From the NCBI RefSeq assembly GCF_000813745.1, contig NZ_JWLC01000013.1, positions 224,946 to 288,945 of the forward strand: a stretch of DNA of 64,000 nucleotides. Direction: 5' to 3'. This document shows positions 1 through 7,900 of the stretch, in pieces (position 1 is the first letter of the stretch; the number at the start of each line of letters is the position of its first letter). The notes below the pieces were generated by a model that did not search any database, was not told the DNA's origin, and saw nothing but the letters and a program-made list of their open reading frames with translations. This DNA comes from Leisingera sp. ANG-M1. GTDB taxonomy: Bacteria; Pseudomonadota; Alphaproteobacteria; Rhodobacterales; Rhodobacteraceae. Made by a program: the position numbers and the translations under genes.

Positions 1-689
1 ATGTTGCCGATGAACACGGCATCACCCGCGAGGAGATGGACGCCTTTGCCCTCACCAGCCAGACCCGCGCTGCGGCTGCGATCGAGGCGGGGCACTTCCG
101 CAGCCAGATCACGCCGGTAGACGTGAAAGTGAAACGTGATCTGGTGCCCTTTGAAGTGGATGAGCATCCGAAGGGCACGTCGCTGGAGAAACTGGCAGGG
201 CTGAAGGCGGTGTTCCAGAAGGACGGCCGGGTAACCGCCGGAAATGCAAGCGGTATCAACGATGGTGCGGCGGCGATGGTGCTGGCAACCGCCACGGCTG
301 CGGAGAAGGCGGGGCTGAAACCCAAGGCGCGGATCCTGGGCTATGCCCATGCCGGGGTGCGGCCGGAAGTGATGGGCATCGGGCCGGTCCCGGCGGTGCG
401 CAACCTGCTGAATAAGACCGGCCTATCGGCTGGGGATTTCGATGTGATTGAATCGAACGAAGCCTTTGCGGCGCAGGCGCTTGCCGTGAACAAGGAGCTG
501 GGTCTCGACCCGGCTAAGGTGAACCCGAATGGCGGCGCCATTGCACTTGGCCATCCGGTGGGGGCAACCGGGGCAATCATCACGTTGAAAACGCTTTATG
601 AATTGGAGCGCACAGGAGGCTCGAAAGGGCTGGTCACCATGTGCATCGGCGGCGGCCAGGGTATCGCCCTGGCAATCGAGCGGCTTTAA
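1..689 (+). CDS. Acetyl-CoA C-acetyltransferase (thiolase), 3' part
   Basis: This is the C-terminal portion of a biosynthetic-type thiolase, which condenses two acetyl-CoA to acetoacetyl-CoA or cleaves it. The reading frame is open from base 3 with no start, so the gene begins left of the window. About 228 of the usual roughly 390 residues are present. The catalytic histidine lies in GHPVGATGA (His codon 552-554) and the catalytic cysteine in CIGGGQG (Cys codon 642-644). The NEAFAAQ motif (Asn-Glu-Ala-Phe) typical of thiolases is also present. A phaA/atoB role is likely, but the missing N-terminus and upstream partner prevent choosing between polyhydroxybutyrate synthesis and fatty acid use. 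Confidence 0.93.
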   Translation, partial: VADEHGITREEMDAFALTSQTRAAAAIEAGHFRSQITPVDVKVKRDLVPFEVDEHPKGTSLEKLAGLKAVFQKDGRVTAGNASGINDGAAAMVLATATAAEKAGLKPKARILGYAHAGVRPEVMGIGPVPAVRNLLNKTGLSAGDFDVIESNEAFAAQALAVNKELGLDPAKVNPNGGAIALGHPVGATGAIITLKTLYELERTGGSKGLVTMCIGGGQGIALAIERL

Positions 690-754
690 CAAGCTGCGGG
701 CGGGTTTGCAGCCTGCCCGCAACCGCCGGTCCGGCGGCAATATGGGAAGGCCTG

Positions 755-1144
755 CTAGGCCGCCGCGCAGAATTTGTCTATCAGGTTCAGCAATTGCCCG
801 GGTGTTACCGGTTTGGAAGCAAATCCGTTCATACCCAGCTGTTTGACAACAGCGTCGTCGTGGTAGGAGACATCCGCGGTCACTGCGACGATCGGCAGGC
901 TTTGGGGCGGGTCCAGCGGCGCCTCGCGGATCTTTCGGGTTGCGTCAATTCCCGAGACCCGCGGCATGTGCAAATCCATCAGCACCAGCCCGAACTCGTT
1001 TGGCGCATTGTTCAGGATCTCAATGCTTTCCTGTCCGTCCTCGGCAATTTCCACATCCACGCCGAGAGCCAGAATAATCTCGCGCATCATATAGCGGGTG
1101 AACTCGTCGTTTTCGACAAGCAGGACTTTCCGCGGATTACGCAT
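755..1144 (-). CDS. Single-domain response regulator (receiver only)
   Basis: A 129-residue CheY-like receiver with no output domain. The acidic pocket is near residues 11-13 (END), the phosphoacceptor is Asp57 in LMDLHMP, Thr89 is the switch residue and Lys111 sits in SKPV. Its start overlaps the last 8 bases of the upstream histidine kinase gene (1137-2627), so the two are translationally coupled and almost certainly partners. With no DNA-binding or enzymatic domain, it probably acts by protein-protein contact or as a relay in a phosphorelay. The output target cannot be read from the sequence. Confidence 0.9.
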   Translation of the reverse strand: MRNPRKVLLVENDEFTRYMMREIILALGVDVEIAEDGQESIEILNNAPNEFGLVLMDLHMPRVSGIDATRKIREAPLDPPQSLPIVAVTADVSYHDDAVVKQLGMNGFASKPVTPGQLLNLIDKFCAAA

Positions 1145-2627
1145 CGGCAGGTTCTTTCGTTATTGCCTCGGTTGGAAGCAGCAGTAGGAATTCGGTCGAA
1201 AAGCCATCGCTTGGAGGCTCCAGAAGCTCAAGGGACCCTCCCATCAGTTCTGCAATTCCGGAAGATATCGACAACCCGAGCCCCGATCCATCATGCTTTC
1301 GATTCAACCCCTGGTCAACTTGACTGAAGCGGTCAAAGACCAATTGGCGTTTGCTCCCAGGAATTCCCGAGCCGGTGTCACGGACGGAGACTGCTAGTTG
1401 CGCAGCCGGTCCTGGCCTGTCTTGAAGGCAAGGCGAGACAGCAATGCAAATCTGCCCCGAAGAGGCGAACTTGGCGGCATTGTCAGTCAGATTGCCGACA
1501 ACCTGCGAAACGCGGGCGCCGTCCAGACGGTAGTGTTCTGCCAGATCGGGATGCATTTCGAGCGTGACGCTGATGGCATCGCCTTTTCCGCGCCGGTGGA
1601 CTGCGGCCTTGCCGGTTTCCAGCCAATGATCTGCCAAAGCGCGGATATTGGTGCAGGACGGGCTGAACTCAACTGCATTGGCTTCCAGACGGGCGGCTTC
1701 CAATGTGTTGGTCAGCATCTCCAGCAGGTTCTGTCCGGCGGCGAGCCCGGCCTGGGCATGGCGGCGGGTCTTGGGAGCGGAGTCCGGGCTGATTTCGATC
1801 AGGTGCAGCAACCCTAGGATGGCGTTCAGCGGGGTGCGGATCTCATGGCTGAGCGTTGTCAGAAAAACGGTGCGGACCGACAGGGCTTCTGTGGCGGAAG
1901 CTTCAGCCTGTTTGCGGTCCTCGATTTCGCGCTCCATCTCAGAGAAGTGGCGGCTGATGCGCTCTTCATACTTGTTGACAGCCGCTGCGACCGTGTCCAG
2001 CTCGTCCTTCGGTGCCCGCCGAAGCCGCGGCAGCACCAATCCCCGCCTGGCTGTGGTGCCCGGGGTTTCGCCAAGATGGCGGGCAATGTGCAGCAGGTGC
2101 CGGGTGACCAGCAGGTGAAACACCAGAAGCATCCCCAGGGCGGCCAGATAAGCCTTGGTGATATTGGCTGCCAAAGTGGTCCAGAGCTGGGCCCAGATGC
2201 GCTGCTGCATTTTGCTGAAGTCCAGCGCAAAACTGATCGTGCCCACGTCCTGCGGGGCGTCTCCCGGCGGCGCATAAAGCAGCGGGTAGGTGGCATCGAA
2301 CCGGTCCGGCTGCAGGGGGCCGACCTGCCATGCGTGGCCGGTCGGCGTGTCCAGCGACACTGCGCTGATGAAATCCCCGGCGGCTATGCCTTCGAGGATG
2401 GCCTGCACGATGTCCAGATTGAATTCCCAAAGCCCCCGGGAGAGCGGGTCGGACACGGTTTCTTTGACGAGCTGCAGGCTGGCAAAGGCTTCACGTTTTT
2501 GCGTTTCATAGCTGTAGTAGAGCTGTATCCCGGTGGAAAAGACCGAGAGCACCGAGCTGATAATCAGGGACGCCATCACGAGCCGCAGGCTCAGCCGGCT
2601 TTTCAAGAGGGCCATGAGCATGGCCAT
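1137..2627 (-). CDS. Membrane histidine kinase
   Basis: A 496-residue sensor kinase. A transmembrane segment lies near residues 15-35, followed by a periplasmic sensing region to about 155 and a second membrane segment near 158-175. A HAMP-like linker and coiled coil lead to the HisKA box LSHEIRTPLNAI with His261. The ATPase domain shows the N box (NLTDNAAKF), the G1 box (DTGSGIP) and the G2 box (GSGLGLSI). The architecture resembles hybrid kinases that have lost the C-terminal receiver, which here is a separate overlapping gene just downstream. The ligand is unknown. Three ATGs lie close together at the 5' end, so the exact start could be 2627, 2621 or 2615. Confidence 0.9.
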   Translation of the reverse strand: MAMLMALLKSRLSLRLVMASLIISSVLSVFSTGIQLYYSYETQKREAFASLQLVKETVSDPLSRGLWEFNLDIVQAILEGIAAGDFISAVSLDTPTGHAWQVGPLQPDRFDATYPLLYAPPGDAPQDVGTISFALDFSKMQQRIWAQLWTTLAANITKAYLAALGMLLVFHLLVTRHLLHIARHLGETPGTTARRGLVLPRLRRAPKDELDTVAAAVNKYEERISRHFSEMEREIEDRKQAEASATEALSVRTVFLTTLSHEIRTPLNAILGLLHLIEISPDSAPKTRRHAQAGLAAGQNLLEMLTNTLEAARLEANAVEFSPSCTNIRALADHWLETGKAAVHRRGKGDAISVTLEMHPDLAEHYRLDGARVSQVVGNLTDNAAKFASSGQICIAVSPCLQDRPGPAAQLAVSVRDTGSGIPGSKRQLVFDRFSQVDQGLNRKHDGSGLGLSISSGIAELMGGSLELLEPPSDGFSTEFLLLLPTEAITKEPADA

Positions 2628-2732
2628 TGCCTAGCGCAAGGAACCGAGGGGAGGCAATTCCGCTCGAACGCTATGCTGCCTCGCAGATGGCAGGTGTTGT
2701 TGAAATCAGCCATTGCCTGGATGCAGGGCAAG

Positions 2733-2815
2733 GCTCCGGTGGGGGGCGCTGCCCCCTCGCGCCTGGCGGCGCTCCCCCCCGGGATGTTTTTAACCAGAAA
2801 GAAGCGGCAGGTGCT
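2733..2815. repeat. Dispersed intergenic repeat, copy A
   Basis: Between ubiB and the kinase gene lies a G/C-rich hairpin (GGGGGC, GCT, GCCCCC around 2742-2756). It is followed about 30 bases later by a CCCCGGGATGTTTTTAACC core and an AGAAAGAAG tail. The same hairpin-plus-core layout occurs at 47525-47575 and, in degenerate inverted form, at 12443-12535. It lies outside genes. The function is unknown; it may act as a transcription terminator or be a small repeated element. Confidence 0.55.
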
Positions 2816-2823
2816 GCTTTGGG

Positions 2824-4353
2824 TCAGATCAGCAGCATAACCACGGCCAGCAGGCCCGCGCCGCCAGCGGCCCCCATAAGCGCCGGGGCCAGCCAGCCGG
2901 CACCGCCGCGGTTTTGAGAGCCGTTCTGCTGTGCCTGGGCAATCAGCGCTTGCTCGACCAGCGCAGGCAGGCGGGGGCCGAAACGCGCCATCACCTTGGC
3001 GGTGTCCAATAGGTCGGTGACTACCGCGCGCGGGCCGATGGACTTCTTGATGTAATCCTCGACCACCGGCCGGGCGGCTTCCCAGATGTTGATATGCGGG
3101 TCCAGCGAGCGGGCAACGCCTTCGACCACCACCATGGTGCGTTGCAGCAGGATCAGTTCGGTGCGGGTTTCCATGCCGAAACGTTCTGTGACTTCGAACA
3201 GATAGTTCAGCAGCCGCCCCATGGAAATTTGCGAGGCATCCATGCCGAAGATCGGTTCGCCCACTGCACGCAGGGCGCGGGCGAATTCATCAACGTCGCG
3301 GTTGGCTGGCACATAACCCGCCTCGAAATGCACCTCGGCCACGCGTTTGTAGTCGCGCTTGATAAAGCCATAAAGGATCTCGGCATAGACCCGGCGGGTG
3401 TACTCATCAATGTGGCCCATGATGCCGAAGTCATAGGCGATGATATCGCCGTTATTTGCGACCTTGAGGTTGCCCTGGTGCATGTCGGCGTGGAAGTAGC
3501 CATCGCGCAGCGCGTGGCGCAGGAACAGCGACAGCACCCGGTCGGCCAGCACCTTGCGGTCATGGCCTGCTGCGTCCAGCGCGTCGTTGTCGCCCAGCGG
3601 TACGCCATCAGCCCAGCCCATGGTCATCACCCGGCGGGCAGAATAGCCCCAGCGGATTTCCGGCAGCTGGAAACCTTCGTCCTTGGCGGTGTTGGCCGCG
3701 AATTCCGAGGCGGCGGCGCTTTCCAGCCGCAGGTCCAGCTCACCTTGCACAACGCCGTCAAAATGCTCGATCACATCCATCGGTTTCAGACGGCGCGCGC
3801 CGGGTGCAAACAGATCCACGATGCGGGCGGCGAAATAGAAGGCGTCCACATCCTTGTTGAAAGCGCGTTCGATGCCGGGGCGGAGAACCTTGACGGCCAC
3901 TTCCTCGCCAGTCTCAGCCAATGTGGCGCGGTGCACCTGGGCGATGGAGGCGGCGGCTACCGGATCGCTGAAGTCTGAGAAAATCTCGGAGGCGGGGCGG
4001 CCCAGTTCCTTTTCAACCTCGGCCAACGCCTCAGCGCGGGAGAATGGCGGCAGCTTGTCCTGCAGCACACGCAGCTGATTGGCCAAATCCTTGCCCACGA
4101 CGTCCGGACGGGTCGAAAGCACCTGACCGAATTTGATATAGGCCGGCCCCAGCGCGTTCAGCGCGCGGGTTTCTGGCGGCATGGCGGCATCGCCCTTGTA
4201 GCCCAGCCATTTGAACGGCCAGCCAAGGGTGCGGGCCAGGATGCGCAAGGGCTTGGGGGCCTCAAACGCCTCCAGTACCGAATGCATGGCGCCGGTGCGC
4301 TCGAAAGTGGCGCCTGTGCGGATCAGGCGCAGGATATTATGAGGGCCGCGCAT
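2824..4353 (-). CDS. ubiB: Ubiquinone biosynthesis protein kinase-like UbiB
   Basis: A 509-residue member of the ABC1/AarF/UbiB atypical kinase family, needed for ubiquinone synthesis at the inner membrane. The family KxGQ motif is seen in IKFGQVLSTRP, the nucleotide-binding lysine in VAVKVLRPG, and the catalytic loop and metal site in HADMHQGN and YDFGIMG. Two hydrophobic helices close the C-terminus (about residues 485-509), the usual UbiB membrane anchor. The gene starts 3 bases after ubiE, so the two form an operon for the same pathway. Length and layout are normal for the family. Confidence 0.96.
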   Translation of the reverse strand: MRGPHNILRLIRTGATFERTGAMHSVLEAFEAPKPLRILARTLGWPFKWLGYKGDAAMPPETRALNALGPAYIKFGQVLSTRPDVVGKDLANQLRVLQDKLPPFSRAEALAEVEKELGRPASEIFSDFSDPVAAASIAQVHRATLAETGEEVAVKVLRPGIERAFNKDVDAFYFAARIVDLFAPGARRLKPMDVIEHFDGVVQGELDLRLESAAASEFAANTAKDEGFQLPEIRWGYSARRVMTMGWADGVPLGDNDALDAAGHDRKVLADRVLSLFLRHALRDGYFHADMHQGNLKVANNGDIIAYDFGIMGHIDEYTRRVYAEILYGFIKRDYKRVAEVHFEAGYVPANRDVDEFARALRAVGEPIFGMDASQISMGRLLNYLFEVTERFGMETRTELILLQRTMVVVEGVARSLDPHINIWEAARPVVEDYIKKSIGPRAVVTDLLDTAKVMARFGPRLPALVEQALIAQAQQNGSQNRGGAGWLAPALMGAAGGAGLLAVVMLLI

Positions 4354-4356
4354 GGA

Positions 4357-5100
4357 TCAGATCTTCCAGCCGGAATGCAGGGCCGCGATGCCCATCGACA
4401 GGTTGCGGTACTTGGCGTTCCCGAACCCGGCCTTTTTGACCATGCTCAGGAAGGTCTCCTGATCGGGGAAGTTGCGGATCGATTCCACCAGATACTGATA
4501 GCTGTCGTAATCGCCGGCGATGATCTGTCCCATCCGCGGGATCACATTGAAGGAATAGAGGTCATAGAGCTTTTGCAACCCGTCGTTGGGCAACTGCGAG
4601 AACTCCAGCACCATCAGCCGCCCGCCGGGGCGCAGCACCCGGTAGGCCTCGTTCAGGGCCTCCTGCGGGCGGGTCACGTTCCGGATGCCGAAGGAGATGG
4701 TGTAGACGTCGAAAGTGTTGTCCTTGAACGGCAGCTTCATGGCGTCGCCGGTGACCCAGTCGAGGCTGTCGGCCATCTGCTCGGCCTCGGCGCGCTTGCG
4801 GCCTTCTTCCAGCATCGGGCGGGTGAGGTCGAGCACGGTGGAATGGCCGGAACCTGCGCGTTTTAGGAACCGAAAGGAAATGTCGCCGGTGCCGCCGGCT
4901 ACATCCAGCAGCCGCTGGCCCGGGCGCGGCGCCAGCCAATCCATCATCGCGTCCTTCCAGACCCGGTGGATGCCCACGCTCATGACGTCGTTCATGATGT
5001 CGTATTTCGAGGCGACCGAGTTGAAGACCCCCTGCACGCGGCCTGCCTTCTCCTCCTCGCGGACGGTTTCGAAACCAAAGTGGGTGGTGTTTTCGCTCAT
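4357..5100 (-). CDS. ubiE: Ubiquinone/menaquinone C-methyltransferase UbiE
   Basis: A 247-residue SAM-dependent C-methyltransferase that methylates the demethoxy-quinone intermediate in ubiquinone synthesis. The family N-terminus ([23 protein letters not shown]) is followed by the SAM-binding loop [13 protein letters not shown] and the FGIRNV motif. The C-terminus [13 protein letters not shown] is typical of alphaproteobacterial UbiE. It lies directly upstream of ubiB and is divergent from mutM, with 86 bases between their starts that must hold both promoters. Confidence 0.97.
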   Translation of the reverse strand: MSENTTHFGFETVREEEKAGRVQGVFNSVASKYDIMNDVMSVGIHRVWKDAMMDWLAPRPGQRLLDVAGGTGDISFRFLKRAGSGHSTVLDLTRPMLEEGRKRAEAEQMADSLDWVTGDAMKLPFKDNTFDVYTISFGIRNVTRPQEALNEAYRVLRPGGRLMVLEFSQLPNDGLQKLYDLYSFNVIPRMGQIIAGDYDSYQYLVESIRNFPDQETFLSMVKKAGFGNAKYRNLSMGIAALHSGWKI

Positions 5101-5186
5101 GAGGCTTGCCGTTTGCTGAGTTTCGCCCTTGTTATAAGGCGCTGTGGGGCAGGCACAATGCGGCCCGTTGGTTCAGGAGGGGTGTA

Positions 5187-6038
5187 ATGCCAGAATTGCC
5201 CGAGGTCGAGACGGTGAAACGCGGATTGGCGCCTGCCATGGAAGGGGCGGTGATCACAAAGGCGGCAGTGAACCGCCCGGATCTGCGCTGGCCGTTTCCG
5301 GAGCGAATGGCGGAACGCCTGACCGGAGCGCGCGTGAGTGGGTTGCGGCGGCGGTCTAAATACATTCTGGCGGACCTGGATACCGATGAAACGCTGCTTA
5401 TTCACCTGGGCATGTCGGGCCGTATGACGGTGTCCGGCGATCCGCTGGGGCAGTTCGTGCATGAGCATCCCAAAGCGGAGAAGCACGACCATGTGGTGCT
5501 GGACATGGACAACGGAGCCCGTATCACTTTCAACGATCCCCGCCGGTTCGGGGCGATGGATCTGCTGGAGACCGCCACCGCCGAATCCCACAAGCTGTTG
5601 GCGGTGCTGGGGCCGGAGCCTCTGGGCAATGACTTCCACGAGGACCACCTGGTTGCCGCCTTCAAAGGGCGCAACACGCCGGTGAAATCGGCATTACTGG
5701 ATCAGGGAATCATCGCGGGCCTCGGTAACATTTATGTCTGCGAAGCGCTGTTCCGTGCGGGAATTTCGCCACGCCGCAAGGCCGGGCAGATTTCAGCGCA
5801 GCGGGTTGCAGTCCTTGTTCCGATCATCCGCGAAGTGCTGCAGGATGCCATCAGTGCAGGCGGGTCGTCGCTGAAAGATTTCCGGCAAGCCTCTGGTGAG
5901 CTTGGATATTTCCAGCATTCCTTTGATGCCTACGGGCGTGAGGGCGAGCCGTGCCGGCGCGAGGGTTGCGCAGGGTCAATTGCCAGAATCACCCAGTCCG
6001 GGCGCTCCACCTTCTACTGTGTAAAGTGCCAAAGATAG
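5187..6038 (+). CDS. mutM: Formamidopyrimidine-DNA glycosylase
   Basis: A 283-residue bifunctional DNA glycosylase/AP lyase that removes 8-oxoguanine and formamidopyrimidines. The start at 5187 gives the obligatory MPELPEVET, in which Pro2 is the Schiff-base nucleophile and Glu3 is catalytic, and it follows a strong Shine-Dalgarno (AGGAGGGG, 5177-5184). Earlier in-frame ATGs would bury Pro2 and are rejected. The C-terminal zinc finger is present (cysteines in CRREGC and YCVKC, final 30 residues). The gene is divergent from ubiE, an order conserved in many alphaproteobacteria. Confidence 0.97.
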   Translation: MPELPEVETVKRGLAPAMEGAVITKAAVNRPDLRWPFPERMAERLTGARVSGLRRRSKYILADLDTDETLLIHLGMSGRMTVSGDPLGQFVHEHPKAEKHDHVVLDMDNGARITFNDPRRFGAMDLLETATAESHKLLAVLGPEPLGNDFHEDHLVAAFKGRNTPVKSALLDQGIIAGLGNIYVCEALFRAGISPRRKAGQISAQRVAVLVPIIREVLQDAISAGGSSLKDFRQASGELGYFQHSFDAYGREGEPCRREGCAGSIARITQSGRSTFYCVKCQR

Positions 6039-6101
6039 CTTGATCAGAGGGACCCTTTTGGTAAGGACTCAGGACTGAACGGAACAACCGAAAGAGAAAT
6101 C

Positions 6102-6878
6102 ATGGCCTACGAGACGATCACCGTCGATGTGCAGGACCACGTTTGCCTTATTAAACTGAACCGCCCAGAGGCGATGAACGCGCTCAACCAGGAGCTCATC
6201 GGAGAGCTCTGCGATGCTCTTGAGGAAGCTGATGCCAGCGACAAGGTGCGCTGCATCGTACTGACCGGATCCGAGAAGGCCTTTGCCGCCGGTGCCGACA
6301 TCAAGGAGATGTCGGAGATGAGTTTCACCGAGGTGTTTTCCACCAACCTGTTTGCCGATGCCAATGACCGCATTTCGGCGATCCGCAAGCCGGTGATTGC
6401 TGCTGTGGCCGGTTACGCGCTGGGCGGCGGCTGCGAGCTGGCGATGCTGTGCGATTTCATCATCGCCGCCGAGACTGCCAAGTTCGGCCAGCCCGAAATC
6501 AATCTGGGCGTCGTGGCCGGGATCGGCGGCACCCAGCGGCTGACCCGCTTTGTCGGCAAGTCGAAATCGATGGACATGAACCTAACGGGCCGTTTCATGA
6601 ACGCTGAGGAAGCCGAGCGTGCGGGCCTGGTGTCACGCGTGGTGCCGGCCAAGAAGCTGATCGAGGAAGCCACCGGCGCGGCCCAGAAGATTGCCGAGAA
6701 ATCGCTGCTGACGGCAATGGCAGTGAAGGAATCGGTGAACCGTTCCTATGAGCTGCCGCTGAACGAGGGGCTCTTGTTCGAGCGCCGGGTGTTTCATTCG
6801 ATGTTTGCCACCGAAGACCAGAAAGAAGGCATGGCGGCCTTCCTGGAGAAGCGCGAGGCGCAGTTCCGGGATAAGTAA
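6102..6878 (+). CDS. Enoyl-CoA hydratase
   Basis: A 258-residue crotonase-family hydratase that adds water to trans-2-enoyl-CoA in fatty acid beta-oxidation. Both catalytic glutamates are present: Glu112 in GGGCELAM and Glu132 in GQPEINLG. The oxyanion-hole segment AFAAGADIKEM and the GIGGTQRLTR signature match short-chain enoyl-CoA hydratases (FadB1x/PaaF/crotonase group). Length is normal. It lies between mutM and rpsT on the same strand, with 63 and 212 bases on either side. Confidence 0.95.
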   Translation: MAYETITVDVQDHVCLIKLNRPEAMNALNQELIGELCDALEEADASDKVRCIVLTGSEKAFAAGADIKEMSEMSFTEVFSTNLFADANDRISAIRKPVIAAVAGYALGGGCELAMLCDFIIAAETAKFGQPEINLGVVAGIGGTQRLTRFVGKSKSMDMNLTGRFMNAEEAERAGLVSRVVPAKKLIEEATGAAQKIAEKSLLTAMAVKESVNRSYELPLNEGLLFERRVFHSMFATEDQKEGMAAFLEKREAQFRDK

Positions 6879-7090
6879 TGCCCGGTTGAAGAAGTTGCTG
6901 AGCGGCGGGCCTGGTGGCCTGCCGTTTTGCTTTCGGGGGCGGCCCCTTGCAATTCCCCGCAGAGTTGGATAAATGCCGCCGTCATACATGCGCGTGCAGC
7001 CCGCTTTGGCTAGAATCACACCGGTGACTGATCCGGGGCTGGCTGGCATTGCGTCCGATAGAAACAGAACCCGAGATAAGGTCAGACATC

Positions 7091-7354
7091 ATGGCAAATT
7101 CGCCCCAGGCCAAGAAGCGCGCACGTCAGAACGAAAAGCGCTTTGCCGTCAACAAAGCCCGTCGTTCGCGCATCCGCACCTTCCTGCGTAAAGTTGAAGA
7201 AGCCATCGCGTCCGGCGACAAGGAAGCTGCAACCGCAGCTCTGCGCGCCGCTCAGCCCGAGCTGATGCGCGGCGTCACCAAGGGTGTGTATCACAAAAAC
7301 ACCGCTTCCCGGAAAATCTCGCGCCTGTCCGCACGCGTGAAGGCGCTGGGCTGA
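7091..7354 (+). CDS. rpsT: 30S ribosomal protein S20
   Basis: An 87-residue, very basic protein beginning [17 protein letters not shown], the standard S20 N-terminus, with the conserved [16 protein letters not shown] near the end. S20 binds 16S rRNA early in small-subunit assembly. The start at 7091 is chosen because family members begin MANS; the in-frame ATG 42 bases earlier would add an unrelated leader. A clear intrinsic terminator follows at 7401-7430. Confidence 0.98.
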   Translation: MANSPQAKKRARQNEKRFAVNKARRSRIRTFLRKVEEAIASGDKEAATAALRAAQPELMRGVTKGVYHKNTASRKISRLSARVKALG

Positions 7355-7400
7355 GATTCGCCCGCTTAGGCGGCCTCAAGCACTGTTGAAAAGATGTCAG

Positions 7401-7430
7401 GGCGCTGCAGATTGCAGCGCCTTGTTTTTT
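7401..7430 (+). terminator. rpsT intrinsic terminator
   Basis: A perfect 9-bp stem GGCGCTGCA/TGCAGCGCC (7401-7409 and 7413-7421) with a 3-base loop is followed by the T-rich run TTGTTTTTT. It lies 46 bases after the rpsT stop codon. Confidence 0.9.
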
Positions 7431-7721
7431 GGGAAAAGCCTTGGCCGGCTGCTGCAGGCGCGAGAGATTCTTTATCCCCAAAGGCAGAGTCAACATCATA
7501 GTTTCGTTGCTGCTGACCCCTCCGAATTGCTACCAATAAGTCAGCGATTCACTCGCTGGGGGGACAGGCTGCTCGCGGCAATCTTGACGGGCATCAAGGT
7601 TGTCAGGTTGTCCGGAACAGACGGCACACTTGTGTTAGGTCTGACCGGGACCCACTGCTGTATTGGTTACCAAACAGCAGCCTTGTCTCAATTGTGTGCG
7701 ACAATGTTCGTGACGGCAAAT

Positions 7722-7743
7722 GCCGCCTTCTGCGGCTGTTTTT
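7722..7743 (+). terminator. Terminator-like hairpin in the dnaA leader
   Basis: The stem GCCGC (7722-7726) pairs with GCGGC (7732-7736) around a 5-base loop and is followed by TGTTTTT. It sits about 160 bases before the dnaA start with no gene ending nearby, so it could act as an attenuator rather than a normal 3' terminator. The short stem makes this tentative. Confidence 0.4.
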
Positions 7744-7900
7744 GCTGTTTGTAAGCGAACGTGCAGCCTTCGGGCAATGCGGCCAGCAATGGACCGCACA
7801 CAATAGCTCTGTGTGTGAACGGCCCCCGATACTTTGGGGGTAACGATAGAATTGGCCCGGCAAATGGGCCGCTGCTTTTTGGGGACGCGTGAGGCGCAGC

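Larger units (their letters stand above)
7355..7900 (+). promoter_or_regulatory. rpsT-dnaA intergenic region (dnaA leader)
   Basis: This 546-bp gap has no convincing gene. After the rpsT terminator it holds one DnaA-box-like site (TTATCCCCA, 7472-7480, one mismatch from TTATNCACA). Three hairpins then precede dnaA: 7655-7680 (long arm with one bulged base), 7722-7736 (GCCGC/GCGGC followed by TGTTTTT), and 7823-7840 (CCCCC/GGGGG). The second resembles an intrinsic terminator, so leader-level control of dnaA is possible. I saw no cluster of good DnaA boxes, so calling it oriC is not justified. Confidence 0.45.

Noticed and set aside
7355..7900. Replication origin (oriC) between rpsT and dnaA
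   Set aside because: Only one degenerate DnaA-box-like site and no A/T-rich unwinding region were seen, so proximity to dnaA alone is not enough.
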